Positions 33,101 through 41,944 of a stretch of 64,000 nucleotides of DNA are shown here, piece by piece. Origin of the DNA: Arthrobacter sp. B1I2. Its GTDB lineage: Bacteria; Actinomycetota; Actinomycetes; Actinomycetales; Micrococcaceae. The notes under the pieces were generated by a model. The model worked only from the letters and a program-made list of their open reading frames with translations, ran no database searches and was not told the origin of the DNA. Each line of letters opens with the position of its first letter. Position 1 is the first letter of the stretch. The translations under genes and the position numbers were made by a program. The stretch lies in the NCBI RefSeq assembly GCF_030816485.1, contig NZ_JAUSYC010000001.1:930001-994000 (forward strand). Direction: 5' to 3'.

Positions 33101-34720
33101 CTAGCGGCTTTCGGACTGGTCGGCGGCGGCGCGCCGGGCAGCAGCCTGGCGCGCGGCCCTGCGCTCCACCGCCCACTGCCAGGCACGCCGGGCCAGGTCC
33201 AGCGGCCTGCCTTCGATGAGCAGCTTGCGCGTGTGCACGTCCAGGACCAGCAGGTAGAACGTGAACGCCAGGGCGGTGAAGAACGCCAGGGAGGAGGCGT
33301 CGATGGGCAGTTCCACGAAGGACCAGACCGAGAGCTGATCCTGGGCGCCAAACACCACAAAGAACGTCACGCCCACGTACAGTGACCGGATCTGCCAGTC
33401 ATCGCGGATCCCGGTAACGGCCAGGAACGGCAGGAACCACAGGATGTACCAGGGCTGGATGATAGGTGAAAGCATCACGACGGCGGTGAACGCCAGCGCC
33501 ATCCGGCGCACCGCGCGCGAGTAGTCGCCGCGGAACATCAGCAGCAGGACCAGTGCGATCGCGGCCCACTTCATGGCGGTCCGCAGCCAGGTGGCGAGCG
33601 TGCCGCCGGGCAGCCCAAGCGCGTTGGCGAGCATTTCCACCTGCTGGCCCAGGAAACCCGACGGTGAGTAGCCGGTATAGCCAGGGGTGGGGTCCATGAT
33701 GGCCCAGGTCCAGCCGATGCCCAGGTTGTAGGGGATGCCGCTGAGGGCCAGAACGCCGAGACTGATCCCCGCCGTCGCAGCCCACATCAGTAACTTGCGC
33801 GGCCACGAGGCGGAGTAGCCAGCCCACATGAGGCCCACGAACGGCAGCAGCAGCACGGTGATCGGCTTGATGCCGATGGACGCGGTCACCAGCAGGATCC
33901 CCAGGATGTAACGTCGCGTGGCGGCGAGGTAGACGCCGGCGACGGCGAGGCCCACCATGAGGGCGTCGTTGTGGGCGCTGGCGATGAAACTGATGAGGAA
34001 CAGCGGGTTGGCCACGGAGATCCAGAGCGCGCGCGCACCGTTGATGCCGTGCAGTTCGGCGAGCCTGGGCACGTAGACCACGCAGAGCAGCACGCCGACG
34101 CCGGCCAGGAGGCGGAAGAGCAGCACGGACGCGTCGGGCTGGGCGCCGGTCACTCCCACCACCGCGCGCGCCAGCCACAGGAAATACGGTCCGTAGGGCG
34201 TCCGGTTTTCCGCCCAGGCGGGATCGGCACCCAGGGCGAACCAGTTGTTGAGGGTGGAAATGCCCACCTCATACGGGTTCTGGCCCTCCTGGACCAGCCG
34301 GCCCTGGCCGGTGTACGCGTAGACGTCGCGGGAGAAGACCGGGACACAGAACAGCAGCGGCAGCGACCATGCGGAAATGGCCACCACCACGGACCGCAGC
34401 GACGATTGTCCCCAGTCCCCCAGCCGCTGGCCCAACCGGAGCCAGGAGCGCATCAGGAGCATGGCACCGGCCGTCAGCAGCACGGTGGACACCGCCACGC
34501 CCCAGCCTTCGGTGCGGAGTGCAATCACCACCGGCTGCCTGATCATGGGCGAGCCGTTGGCGATCCAGCCCGTCCCAATGGAGCCGATGAACATCATGAG
34601 GGCGCCAATGAAACCTTCAAGGGTTGCCAGGTAGGCACGGCCCTTGGCGGGCGCGGAAACTCCGGCCGGTGTACCCGGCCGGCTCTCCGACATCCTGAGG
34701 TGTGACCCGCCTGCCGTCAT
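33101..34720 (-). CDS. MptB-type polyprenol-phosphate-mannose alpha-mannosyltransferase
   Basis: 539 residues with about thirteen membrane helices. MptA/MptB family features include VPVFSRDVYAYTGQGRLVQEG, with the catalytic-type aspartate, then NPYEVGISTLNNWFALGADP, PYGPYFLWLARAVV and WVISVANPL-type segments followed by GYTGYSPSGFLGQQVE. In corynebacteria and mycobacteria MptB builds the alpha-1,6-mannan core of lipomannan. The ATG at 34718-34720 is used; a second ATG ten codons in is possible. It converges with the two GT87 genes, 12 nt separating the stops. Confidence 0.83.
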   Translation of the reverse strand: MTAGGSHLRMSESRPGTPAGVSAPAKGRAYLATLEGFIGALMMFIGSIGTGWIANGSPMIRQPVVIALRTEGWGVAVSTVLLTAGAMLLMRSWLRLGQRLGDWGQSSLRSVVVAISAWSLPLLFCVPVFSRDVYAYTGQGRLVQEGQNPYEVGISTLNNWFALGADPAWAENRTPYGPYFLWLARAVVGVTGAQPDASVLLFRLLAGVGVLLCVVYVPRLAELHGINGARALWISVANPLFLISFIASAHNDALMVGLAVAGVYLAATRRYILGILLVTASIGIKPITVLLLPFVGLMWAGYSASWPRKLLMWAATAGISLGVLALSGIPYNLGIGWTWAIMDPTPGYTGYSPSGFLGQQVEMLANALGLPGGTLATWLRTAMKWAAIALVLLLMFRGDYSRAVRRMALAFTAVVMLSPIIQPWYILWFLPFLAVTGIRDDWQIRSLYVGVTFFVVFGAQDQLSVWSFVELPIDASSLAFFTALAFTFYLLVLDVHTRKLLIEGRPLDLARRAWQWAVERRAARQAAARRAAADQSESR

Positions 34721-34868
34721 GATGTGTGGTCCCCTACCTTGTTACGGCACTGCTCGCCCCAGCTTGAAAAGGCCGCCCTGCAACCGGGCCATTTTATCAG
34801 CCGTGCTTACTGCCGCCCTTGGGCCAGGGCCGGACGGTACGGCACAGTTTGGCAACGGGACCGGCCGG

Positions 34869-35270
34869 CTACTGGGCGCGCAGCAGCGCCAGGAACTCGT
34901 CGGCCATGGCGAGTTGTTCCTCCAGCTTGGCCCGGCGCCTCGCTGCCTCTTCAATGAATTCGTTCAATTCGGACCTGATGCCGCTATCCTCCTGGCCCGG
35001 CCGGGTGGCCTCCAGCGCGTCGATGACCCGCAGGAGCCCGGACATTGCTTCGAGCGTGAACCCCAGCGGCTTCATCCTTCGGATCAACAGCAGGCGCGTG
35101 AAGTCGCGTTCGGTGTACAGGCGGAATCCGCCTTCGGTCCGGCCGGACGGTTTGAGCAGGCCCACCTCGTCATAGTGGCGGATGGTCCGCAGGGACATCT
35201 GCGAACGGTTTGCCAGCTCCCCGATATGCATCGTCGCCACCACTTCTTCAGCGGTCATCTCTTTCACCAT
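34869..35270 (-). CDS. MerR-family transcriptional regulator
   Basis: 133 residues. The winged helix-turn-helix begins at once: MHIGELANRSQMSLRTIRHYDEVGLLKPSGRTEGGFRLY, followed by FTRLLLIRRMKPLGFTLEAM and a C-terminal coiled-coil dimerisation helix (about 95-130). No effector domain or conserved cysteine cluster follows, so it is not a metal sensor of the ZntR or CueR kind. The ATG at 35268-35270 (MVKEMTAEE) is preceded by GGTGACG; an earlier TTG is possible. It is divergent from the SulP gene, with an inverted repeat between them. Confidence 0.87.
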   Translation of the reverse strand: MVKEMTAEEVVATMHIGELANRSQMSLRTIRHYDEVGLLKPSGRTEGGFRLYTERDFTRLLLIRRMKPLGFTLEAMSGLLRVIDALEATRPGQEDSGIRSELNEFIEEAARRRAKLEEQLAMADEFLALLRAQ

Positions 35271-35290
35271 TACGTCACCAATCCAGCTCA

Positions 35291-35306
35291 ACCCTCACGT
35301 TAGGGT
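35291..35306. promoter_or_regulatory. Probable MerR operator between merR and sulP
   Basis: ACCCT-CACGTT-AGGGT is a 5-bp perfect inverted repeat lying 21 nt upstream of the MerR start and 1 nt before the first ATG of the SulP frame. ACGT-centred repeats in divergent promoters are typical of actinobacterial MerR regulators that control their neighbour and themselves. Confidence 0.5.
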
Positions 35307-35307
35307 A

Positions 35308-36951
35308 ATGTTGCATGCGCAGCCGAAAGTCACCGGCGCATTCCCTTTCCACCCATTGTCTTCCATGGCTTGGCTGGAGCCGTGCGCATCGTGGCGCGCA
35401 GAAACGTTGCCCACTGCTCTCCCGGGAGAGCCAATCCCCTGGAGCCGCCCCTTGGCCGTAGCCCGCCGAACCCGCCCTGTCAGGCAACCGATCACGGTTC
35501 TTACCGCCCTGCGCTCTCCGCGCCAGCTGTCCCGCGAGGTCCTGGCCGGCATGGTCACCACCCTGGCCCTGGTCCCGGAAGTCATTTCGTTCTCAATTGT
35601 CGCCGGGGTGGATCCCATGGTGAGTCTTGTCGCCTCCATCGTCCTTGCCCTGGCCATGTCGGTCCTTGGCGGACGGCCCGGCGTCGTGACTGCCGCAGCC
35701 GGTTCCGTCGCCCTGGTGATCGCCCCGCTGGTTCATGAGCACGGCGTCCAGTACGTCCTGCCGGCCGTGCTCCTTGCCGGTGTGATCCAGGTGGTTTTTG
35801 GCCTGGCCGGCCTTGCCCGCCTGATGCGCTTCATCCCGCGATCGGTGATGATCGGGTTCGTCAACGCTTTGGGTGTGCTGATTTTCATGGCGCAGGTGCC
35901 CCATGTCCTCAATGTCCCGTGGCTCGCCTACGTGCTGTTCGCCCTGACGTTCGCGATTATTTTCGTCCTTCCCCGCTTCACCAAGGTGGTTCCGTCGCCG
36001 CTGGTTGCCATCGTCGTCGTCACGGCGATTGTCATCATCGCCGGCCTCGCCGTTCCGGACGTGGCGGGCGAGGGCCCCCTCACGGGCAAGCTGCCGGGGA
36101 CCACCCCGTTCCTTTTTCCGCTTGACCTTGCCACCTTCCAGCTGGTTTTGCCCACCGCGCTGAGTGTGGCGTTCGTGGGCCTCATGGAAACCCTGCTCAC
36201 GGCGAAACTCGTCGATGACATCACGGACACGCCTTCTCACAAGGGCCGTGAGTCCTGGGCCCTGGGTGTGTCGAACATCCTTGCCGGTTTCTATGGCGGC
36301 ATTGCCGGATGCGCGATGATCGGCCAGACGGTCCTCAACGTGAAGACCGGCCAGGCCCGCACCCGCATTTCGACGTTCGTGACCGGGCTGTTCCTGCTGG
36401 CCCTGGTGACCGGGCTCAGCCCGATCATGGGACAGATCCCCATGGTGGCCCTCGCCGCGGTCATGATGGTGGTCGCCGTCAGCACCGTGGACTGGCACAG
36501 CGTCAAACCGTCCACCCTGAGGAGGATGCCCATACCGGAGACGATCGTCATGGGTGTCACTGTCGCCGTCGTGGTCCTGACGGGGAACCTCGCGTATGGG
36601 GTCCTGGTGGGCGTCATCCTGGCGATGGTGCTGTTCGCGCGCCGGGTGGCCCACGTCATCACTGTTGAGCGGACCGTGGCAGGCGACGGCGAAAGCGTTC
36701 GCTACCAAGTGGTGGGCCCGCTGTTCTTCGGGAGCAGCAATGACCTCGTGGAGCACTTCGCCTACGCCGACGACCCCGCCTTGGTGACCATCGATCTCAG
36801 CCGTGCCCAGATCTGGGATGCCTCAACCGTCGCCGCCCTGGACTCGATCGAAACGAAGTACGCGGACCACGGCGCCACGGTAGCGATCGAAGGCCTCGAT
36901 GAGCGCAGCACCGGTTTCCACCGCCGCCTCACCGGGCATCTGGGCGCCTGA
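35308..36951 (+). CDS. SulP-family anion transporter with STAS domain
   Basis: Up to 547 residues. The transporter part (about 75-420) has SulP signatures: LALVPEVISFSIVAGVDPMV, GRPGVVTAAAGSVALVIAPL, RFIPRSVMIGFVNALGVLIF and GGIAGCAMIGQTVLN. The C-terminal STAS domain runs from about 440 to 545 with TIDLSRAQIWDASTVAALD. This subgroup usually carries sulfate, bicarbonate or other small anions. The start is uncertain: the first about 60 residues are poorly like the family, and translation may begin at ATG 35365 or beyond instead of 35308. It is paired with a divergent MerR gene. Confidence 0.85.
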   Translation: MLHAQPKVTGAFPFHPLSSMAWLEPCASWRAETLPTALPGEPIPWSRPLAVARRTRPVRQPITVLTALRSPRQLSREVLAGMVTTLALVPEVISFSIVAGVDPMVSLVASIVLALAMSVLGGRPGVVTAAAGSVALVIAPLVHEHGVQYVLPAVLLAGVIQVVFGLAGLARLMRFIPRSVMIGFVNALGVLIFMAQVPHVLNVPWLAYVLFALTFAIIFVLPRFTKVVPSPLVAIVVVTAIVIIAGLAVPDVAGEGPLTGKLPGTTPFLFPLDLATFQLVLPTALSVAFVGLMETLLTAKLVDDITDTPSHKGRESWALGVSNILAGFYGGIAGCAMIGQTVLNVKTGQARTRISTFVTGLFLLALVTGLSPIMGQIPMVALAAVMMVVAVSTVDWHSVKPSTLRRMPIPETIVMGVTVAVVVLTGNLAYGVLVGVILAMVLFARRVAHVITVERTVAGDGESVRYQVVGPLFFGSSNDLVEHFAYADDPALVTIDLSRAQIWDASTVAALDSIETKYADHGATVAIEGLDERSTGFHRRLTGHLGA

Positions 36952-36981
36952 CGGCCCGTAGCCGCGTCCCGCACGGCAGAA

Positions 36982-37023
36982 GCGGGGCCGCGCAACGTGA
37001 ACTGGTCAAACGTGCGGCCCCGC
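36982..37023. terminator. Bidirectional terminator-like hairpin
   Basis: A 10-bp perfect stem, GCGGGGCCGC (36982-36991) pairing with GCGGCCCCGC (37014-37023), lies between the convergent SulP and FAD-oxidoreductase genes, and weak ACGT complementarity extends it inwards. No long T-run is present, as is common in high-GC actinobacteria. Confidence 0.65.
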
Positions 37024-37051
37024 CTCTTCCCGGCACAGCTTCCCGTACAGC

Positions 37052-38173
37052 CTAGGAAAAGCGGCCCGGCCGGAAGGTGCCCAGCAAGGGGTGCTTCCTG
37101 CCGGTCAGGATCTCACCGGCGAGAAGTTCGCCGGCGATGAGTCCCAGCGTGGCGCCGGAGTGGGTGAAGGCAACGAAGCAGCCGGGCACCTGGCCCAATT
37201 CGCCCAGGACCGGCTCGCCGTCACCGGGAATGGGCTTGTAGCCCATCTTCCAGGAGGCGGGCTTGAGTTCCGGGTTGCCGGCAATCAGCTTGGACGCCTC
37301 ATCGGCCAGTTCCTGCACCACCTCGTCCGGGACGCTGAAGGAGCCGTCCGCGTGCTCCGTGATCTGTTCTTCGTACCAGTCGTGGTCCAGCGCGAACGTT
37401 CCGCCGGGGTTGGGCCGCAGGGCTGCGCGGGGGGTGTTCATCACGGCTGCCACGTCGTGCTGCACCTGCTTGGTCACCACCAGCATGGACACGGGAGAGC
37501 CATTGGGGATATGCACCCCCAGGGGTTCGACGACGGCGGGCGTCGCTGCGCCGCAGGCCACCAGTACGGCGTCGGCGGGGTACGTCCCGCCCGCCGAGGT
37601 CTCAACACCTGTGGTGCGGCCGCCCTCCACCATGACGGAGGCTTTGCCGGCGTTCAGCACCAGTTCGCCGCCGCGGGCGTGGAACTCCTCCATGAGGAAG
37701 TCGATCAGGTCCGGCAGGCTGACCCAGCCTTCGCCGGGGTTGAAGATGGCGTTTTCCGGCACGGCGCCCGCGTCGATTCCAGGGGTCGCGGAGGCGATTT
37801 CGGCCGGGGCAAGCAGCTTGGAGTCGTAGCCGATGGACTTTTCGTAGGCGTGCCGGGCCTCGGTCGCCTCCCACTGCCCTTCGGCGTTCCACATCAGGCC
37901 GCCGCCAAACTGCAGCCATTCCCGGCTAGGATCCGCGGCGAAGAGCGTCCGGTAGCGGTCCACGCCGGCAAGCCGCAGCTGGTGGTACGGGGTGGACCGT
38001 TCGCCGGCGGAGTTGAGCCAGGACAGCGAGCGGCCGCTGGCTTCGCTTGCCAGGCCGCGCTCGGTCAGCAGGATCACCGAGGCACCTTCGCGGAGCAGGT
38101 GCACCGCGGTGGAGACGCCGAGGATACCGCCGCCGATGACGGCGACGCGCTTGGTGGCTGTTGCAGAGGACAT
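37052..38173 (-). CDS. FAD-dependent oxidoreductase (glycine/D-amino-acid oxidase family)
   Basis: About 373 residues. The dinucleotide-binding loop VAVIGGGILGVSTAVHLL is near the start, followed by the FAD-contact segment SEASGRSLSWLNSAGER, and the C-terminal FAD motif WKMGYKPIPGDGEPVLGELGQVPG then FTHSGATLGLIAGELLAGE. This is the DAO/DadA fold used for D-amino acids, glycine, sarcosine or opines. The ATG at 38171-38173 has AGAAAGGGA upstream. It is the last gene of the minus-strand LacI-controlled operon with an ABC amino-acid importer and a Gfo/Idh enzyme, so it probably oxidises the imported amine compound. Confidence 0.85.
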   Translation of the reverse strand: MSSATATKRVAVIGGGILGVSTAVHLLREGASVILLTERGLASEASGRSLSWLNSAGERSTPYHQLRLAGVDRYRTLFAADPSREWLQFGGGLMWNAEGQWEATEARHAYEKSIGYDSKLLAPAEIASATPGIDAGAVPENAIFNPGEGWVSLPDLIDFLMEEFHARGGELVLNAGKASVMVEGGRTTGVETSAGGTYPADAVLVACGAATPAVVEPLGVHIPNGSPVSMLVVTKQVQHDVAAVMNTPRAALRPNPGGTFALDHDWYEEQITEHADGSFSVPDEVVQELADEASKLIAGNPELKPASWKMGYKPIPGDGEPVLGELGQVPGCFVAFTHSGATLGLIAGELLAGEILTGRKHPLLGTFRPGRFS

Positions 38174-38247
38174 GGTGTCCCTTTCTATGAAGTTCATGGT
38201 TGTGGAAGACGCGAACGATGCGCCGGGGAGGAGGATCTGGCGGGAAG

Positions 38248-39306
38248 TCAGGCCAGGGCGTGAATGCCCTCGATGACTTTCAGTACGTCAAGCGATTCGG
38301 CGGCATCGACAGGCAGCGGCCCGTTCCCGCGCAGGGCGGTGGCCAGCTGCACATAGAACTGCGGGTAGGCGCCGCGCTCGGCAGGAACGGAAGCCGTTGC
38401 CCCGTCCACGCCCAGGAGCCCCCAACGCTCCTGGAGTTCCACGCCGTAAGCAGGGTCCGACGGCGGCATTCCGCCAGCGAGCGCCGGTTCCTGTCCGTCC
38501 AGGCCCCACTTGGTATAGCCGGACTGGGAGCCGAGGATGTGGAACCGGGCCCCTGCCTGCGCAGCCATGCCGTTCATCCAGAGCCGCGTGCGGACTCCCG
38601 AGGTATGCAGCAGTGACACGAAGGCCTCCGTGTCGGCGGCGTCGGGATGTGCCCCGCGGTTGGCGGTTTCGCCATAGGTGCGCTCCACGGGTCCGAACAG
38701 CTGGATGGCCTGGTCGATCAGGTGGGCTCCGAGGTCATGCAGGATGCCGCCGCCATCGGCCAGGGAGACCGTGTCCCGCCAGTTTCCGAAACCTTCGGGC
38801 CGCCACCATTCGAACCGCGATTCGAAGCTGCTGACCTGCCCCAGGGCACCGGACGCCAGGACCTTCTTGAGCGTGAGGAAGTCCGCATCCCACCGGCGGT
38901 TCTGGAACACCGTCAGCTGCACCCCGGCGTCGGCCGCCCTGCTGATCAGTTCCTCGCCCAACGCGGACGTCGGCACGAAGGGCTTGTCCACCACCACGTG
39001 CAGGCCGTGGGCGATCGCCGTTGCCGCCAGCCCGTAGTGTGTGTGCGGCGGTGTACCCAGGACAACCAAATCCAGGTCCGCCGCGCGGGCGAACAGTTCC
39101 TCCGGTGTCCCCACGATCCGTGCCTGCGGGTAGAGGCGGGCCGCCTCCGCCGCACGCTCCGGCTGGGATGTGACGATCACGTCCAGCGAGTAATCAGGAT
39201 CCGCAGCGATCAGCGGGGCGTGGAACACCTTCCCGGAGATTCCATAGCCGACGACGGCGGTCCGGATGGGTGCTGCCGCGGGCTTTGCCGTTGGGTCAGC
39301 ACCCAT
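38248..39306 (-). CDS. Gfo/Idh/MocA-family oxidoreductase
   Basis: 352 residues. N-terminal Rossmann domain TAVVGYGISGKVFHAPLI; the catalytic-type lysine lies in VVVDKPFVPT, and the second half contains GGGILHDLGAHLIDQAIQLFG with the D and H of the family's K-D-H arrangement. Members oxidise sugars, inositols and opine-like or Amadori-type compounds with NAD(P). Its ATG overlaps the ATPase stop by one base (TGATG). Gene neighbours (polar amino-acid ABC importer, DAO-type oxidase, LacI) suggest a compound with both sugar and amino parts. Confidence 0.85.
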   Translation of the reverse strand: MGADPTAKPAAAPIRTAVVGYGISGKVFHAPLIAADPDYSLDVIVTSQPERAAEAARLYPQARIVGTPEELFARAADLDLVVLGTPPHTHYGLAATAIAHGLHVVVDKPFVPTSALGEELISRAADAGVQLTVFQNRRWDADFLTLKKVLASGALGQVSSFESRFEWWRPEGFGNWRDTVSLADGGGILHDLGAHLIDQAIQLFGPVERTYGETANRGAHPDAADTEAFVSLLHTSGVRTRLWMNGMAAQAGARFHILGSQSGYTKWGLDGQEPALAGGMPPSDPAYGVELQERWGLLGVDGATASVPAERGAYPQFYVQLATALRGNGPLPVDAAESLDVLKVIEGIHALA

Positions 39307-40109
39307 CAGAGCACCTCCGAGAGGAAGCGCTGGAGGCGTTCGCTGCGGGGGTTGTCGAAGAGTTGGGCTGGTGTGCCTGCTTCGACGACTTCGCCTTCGT
39401 CCATGAAGACCACCTGGTCGGCGACTTTGCGGGCGAAGCCCATTTCGTGGGTGACCACGAGCATGGTCATGCCGCGGCGGCCCAGGCCGGCCATCAGGTT
39501 CAGGACGCCTTTGACCAGTTCGGGGTCGAGGGCGCTGGTGGCCTCGTCGAAGAGCATCACTTCCGGTTCCATGGCCAGGGCCCTGGCGATGGCGACGCGT
39601 TGCTGCTGGCCGCCGGAGAGGTCCCGGGGGCGGTGGTCGGCCCGTTCGGCGAGGCCAACTTCGGCGAGCCGGCGGCGCGCGAGTTCCATGGCACGCGCCT
39701 TGGGCATTCCCTTGACGCTCCAGAGGGCCAGCGCCACGTTTTCCTCGGCAGTATGGTCCGGAAAGAGGTTGAAGTGCTGGAAGACCATGCCGATGCGGGT
39801 GCGCAGGGTGTCCGGGTTGGCCGCCAGGATGCTGTCGCCGGCCAGCAGCACGTCACCGCTCTTGGGTTCGTGGAGCCGGTTGACGCCACGGAGCAGGGTG
39901 GACTTGCCGGAGCCCGAGGGCCCGATGATGCACGTGGTGGTGCCCGGGGCCACGGTGAGGCTGACGTTGCGCAGTACCTCGATGTCCCCGTACGCCATGG
40001 TGAGGTTCCGCAGCTCCAGGCTGGAGCCATGGAATGTCGGGGCGTCCGTGGTGGCGTGCGCGCCCGCGCGGGCGGCGGTGTTGTTGGTGGTGGGGGTAGG
40101 GGTGTTCAT
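39306..40109 (-). CDS. Polar amino-acid/opine ABC transporter ATPase
   Basis: 267 residues. All nucleotide-binding motifs are present: Walker A GPSGSGKST, Q-loop VFQHFNLFPDHTAEENV, signature LSGGQQQR, Walker B VMLFDEATSALDPE and switch histidine VVTHEMG. The close match to GlnQ/HisP-type ATPases marks the amino-acid (PAAT) transporter class. The first about 30 residues are a Thr/Ala-rich extension before LELRNLTMAYG. Its ATG overlaps the permease stop by 4 nt (ATGA). Works with the permease at 40106 and binding protein at 41017. Confidence 0.92.
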   Translation of the reverse strand: MNTPTPTTNNTAARAGAHATTDAPTFHGSSLELRNLTMAYGDIEVLRNVSLTVAPGTTTCIIGPSGSGKSTLLRGVNRLHEPKSGDVLLAGDSILAANPDTLRTRIGMVFQHFNLFPDHTAEENVALALWSVKGMPKARAMELARRRLAEVGLAERADHRPRDLSGGQQQRVAIARALAMEPEVMLFDEATSALDPELVKGVLNLMAGLGRRGMTMLVVTHEMGFARKVADQVVFMDEGEVVEAGTPAQLFDNPRSERLQRFLSEVL

Positions 40110-40894
40110 GTGTTGCTCCCGGTGGTGAGCGGCGAGGCCGCGTCGAGTTCCGTGACTTCCTTCAGGCCGCTGGTGGGCGGTGCTGCACGGCGGCGGCCGG
40201 TGCGGAACTTGTTGTCGAAGTAGTTGACCAGGTGCGTCAGCGGAACGGTGATCACCAGGTAGAAGAAGCCGGCGGCCACCAGCGGCGAGAGGTTGCCGGA
40301 CAGGACGGCGGCATCCTGGCCCACGCGGAAGAGTTCGCGTTCGGTGACCAGCAGGCCCAGGAAATACACCAGGGAGGAGTCCTTCACAATGGCGATGAAC
40401 TGGTTCACCAGTGCCGGAAGCACCCGGCGGACGCCCTGCGGCACCACCACCAGGGCCATGGACTTGGCATAGCTCATGCCCAGGGCACGGCAGGCCTCGC
40501 CCTGGCCTTTGTCCACGCTCAGGATGCCGGCGCGGAAGATCTCCCCGATGTAGGCGCTGGCGATCAGGCTCAGCGCGATGATGCCCAACGGGTAGGGCGA
40601 GGGGCCGAAGACCGACTGGCTGAGGCGGGCAAAACCCTGGCCGATCAGCAGGATGGTGAGGATGGCAGGCAGGCCCCGGAAGAGGTCCGTGTAGATCCGG
40701 GCAGGTACCCGCAGCCATTTGGACGGTGAGATGCCCATGACGGCCACCACCATGCCCAGGACCGTGCCAAGGACGGTGGCGGCAATGGAGATGATCAGCG
40801 TGTTCAGCAGGCCGACCGCCAGGAGTTGGGGCAGGACCTCGGCCATTGCGCCGAAGTCGAGAAAGGTTCGGATGATGGTGTTGAGCCAGTCCAT
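40106..40894 (-). CDS. Polar amino-acid/opine ABC transporter permease
   Basis: 262 residues with about five membrane helices of the HisM/GlnP type. The conserved loop ALGMSYAKSMALVVVPQGVRR (EAA-type motif) after helix 4 contacts the ATPase, and the early RGLPAILTILLIGQG matches the PAAT permease signature. Only one permease gene is present, so the transporter is likely homodimeric. It is separated from the binding-protein gene by a strong hairpin at 40927-40957, which may tune the ratio of binding protein to permease. Confidence 0.9.
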   Translation of the reverse strand: MDWLNTIIRTFLDFGAMAEVLPQLLAVGLLNTLIISIAATVLGTVLGMVVAVMGISPSKWLRVPARIYTDLFRGLPAILTILLIGQGFARLSQSVFGPSPYPLGIIALSLIASAYIGEIFRAGILSVDKGQGEACRALGMSYAKSMALVVVPQGVRRVLPALVNQFIAIVKDSSLVYFLGLLVTERELFRVGQDAAVLSGNLSPLVAAGFFYLVITVPLTHLVNYFDNKFRTGRRRAAPPTSGLKEVTELDAASPLTTGSNT

Positions 40895-40926
40895 GGTTGC
40901 TCTCAGACGTAGATTGTGTGGAGGTT

Positions 40927-40957
40927 CCGGACGGGCCGCGCGCTGCGGCCCGTCCGG
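40927..40957 (-). terminator. Strong intercistronic hairpin between binding protein and permease
   Basis: A 13-bp perfect stem (CCGGACGGGCCGC paired with its complement) with a 5-nt loop (GCGCT) sits between the binding-protein and permease genes. Such structures in ABC operons stabilise the upstream binding-protein mRNA and partly terminate transcription, giving more binding protein than permease. Here partial termination or 3' protection is the most likely role. Confidence 0.6.
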
Positions 40958-40989
40958 TCAGGCGGCTGAAGGCTTGTTTGCTGGACGCT

Positions 40990-41031
40990 TACTTGCCTTC
41001 GCCTACTTGCCTGGGCTTACTTGCTGGGCGC
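40990..41031 (-). repeat. Three tandem 14-bp repeats across the stop codon of the binding-protein gene
   Basis: TACTTGC occurs at 40990-40996, 41004-41010 and 41018-41024, each 14 bp apart and followed by a similar C/G-rich half. On the sense strand each unit carries AAGTAA or AAGTAG, and the gene's TAA (41017-41019) is in the first one read. Slippage duplication just after the stop codon is a likely origin; a function is doubtful. Confidence 0.6.
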
Positions 41032-41874
41032 CGGCGACGCGGTCTGCTCGGCCTTGGGCAGGTACTGCTCCGGCATCGGGGAGCCCGGGAACCACTTCTG
41101 GTAGAGCTTCTTCCAGGTTCCGTCCTCCATGGCTGCGGCGAGCCCCTTGTTCAGGGCCTCCTTGAACGCCGTCTTGCCCTTGGCCACCGCGAACCCGGCC
41201 GGGGCGTCGAAGGAGGGGATGTCCGCGGCGCTGACCAGGCCGTGTTGCTCCTGGTAGGCCTTGGCGGCCTCGTAGTCCAGGAAGTGGGCGTCCACGCTAC
41301 CGCTGTTCACCGCGGCGATGGCGGTGTTGTTGTCCGGGAAGCGGACCAGGTTGGCCGAGGTGAAGTTCTTCACCGCATAGGCCTCCTGGAGGGTTCCCTG
41401 GACCACGCCCAGCCGTTTTCCAGCCAGGCCGTCGGTACCGGTGATGCCCGAGGTTTTGGTGGTGATGACGGTCAGGTAGCCGGCAAGGTAGCCGTCGGAG
41501 AAGTCCACGGTCTCCTTGCGCTTGTCCGTGATGCCAATGGCGGCCACACCGGCGTCGAACTGGCCGTTGGCCACCGCGGAAAGAAGCCCGGAGAAGTCCT
41601 GTCCGGTGAAGACCACGTTGTCCACACCGGCCCGGTGGGCTACGTCCTTGAAGAGTTCCACGTCGAAACCGGTGAAGTTACCGGAGGCGTCGGCAAAAGT
41701 GTACGGCTTGGAGTCACCCAGGCTGGCCACGCGGACGGTGCCGGGCTGGATCAGGCCGTACGGGTTGTTCTCCGTGGTGGAGGCAGGCGAGGTGGAGCTG
41801 CAGCCCGAGAGTGCCAGGACTCCCGCGAGTGCTGCCGCGGCAATGCCGGCCGGGCGGAATTTCATCTTTTTCAC
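41017..41874 (-). CDS. Polar amino-acid/opine ABC transporter substrate-binding lipoprotein
   Basis: About 285 residues from GTG at 41872-41874 (TTG at 41886 and ATG at 41865 are alternatives). The N-terminus [22 protein letters not shown] is a lipoprotein signal with lipobox LSGC. The mature protein has PAAT binding-protein features: [54 protein letters not shown] and [12 protein letters not shown]. It would deliver an amino acid or opine-type solute to the permease. First gene of the minus operon, divergent from the LacI gene with two operators between them. Confidence 0.9.
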   Translation of the reverse strand: MKKMKFRPAGIAAAALAGVLALSGCSSTSPASTTENNPYGLIQPGTVRVASLGDSKPYTFADASGNFTGFDVELFKDVAHRAGVDNVVFTGQDFSGLLSAVANGQFDAGVAAIGITDKRKETVDFSDGYLAGYLTVITTKTSGITGTDGLAGKRLGVVQGTLQEAYAVKNFTSANLVRFPDNNTAIAAVNSGSVDAHFLDYEAAKAYQEQHGLVSAADIPSFDAPAGFAVAKGKTAFKEALNKGLAAAMEDGTWKKLYQKWFPGSPMPEQYLPKAEQTASPAPSK

Positions 41875-41944
41875 AGCGTTGTCCAATCGTTGGTGGGAAG
41901 GCGGTGCTGTCAGGGCCGCCGAAGAAAGTCGCCGATGCTCTTGT

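Noticed and set aside
35593-36756. 387-residue minus frame opposite the SulP gene
   Set aside because: Composition rich in H, D, R and Q with no family motif; SulP signatures are on the plus strand.
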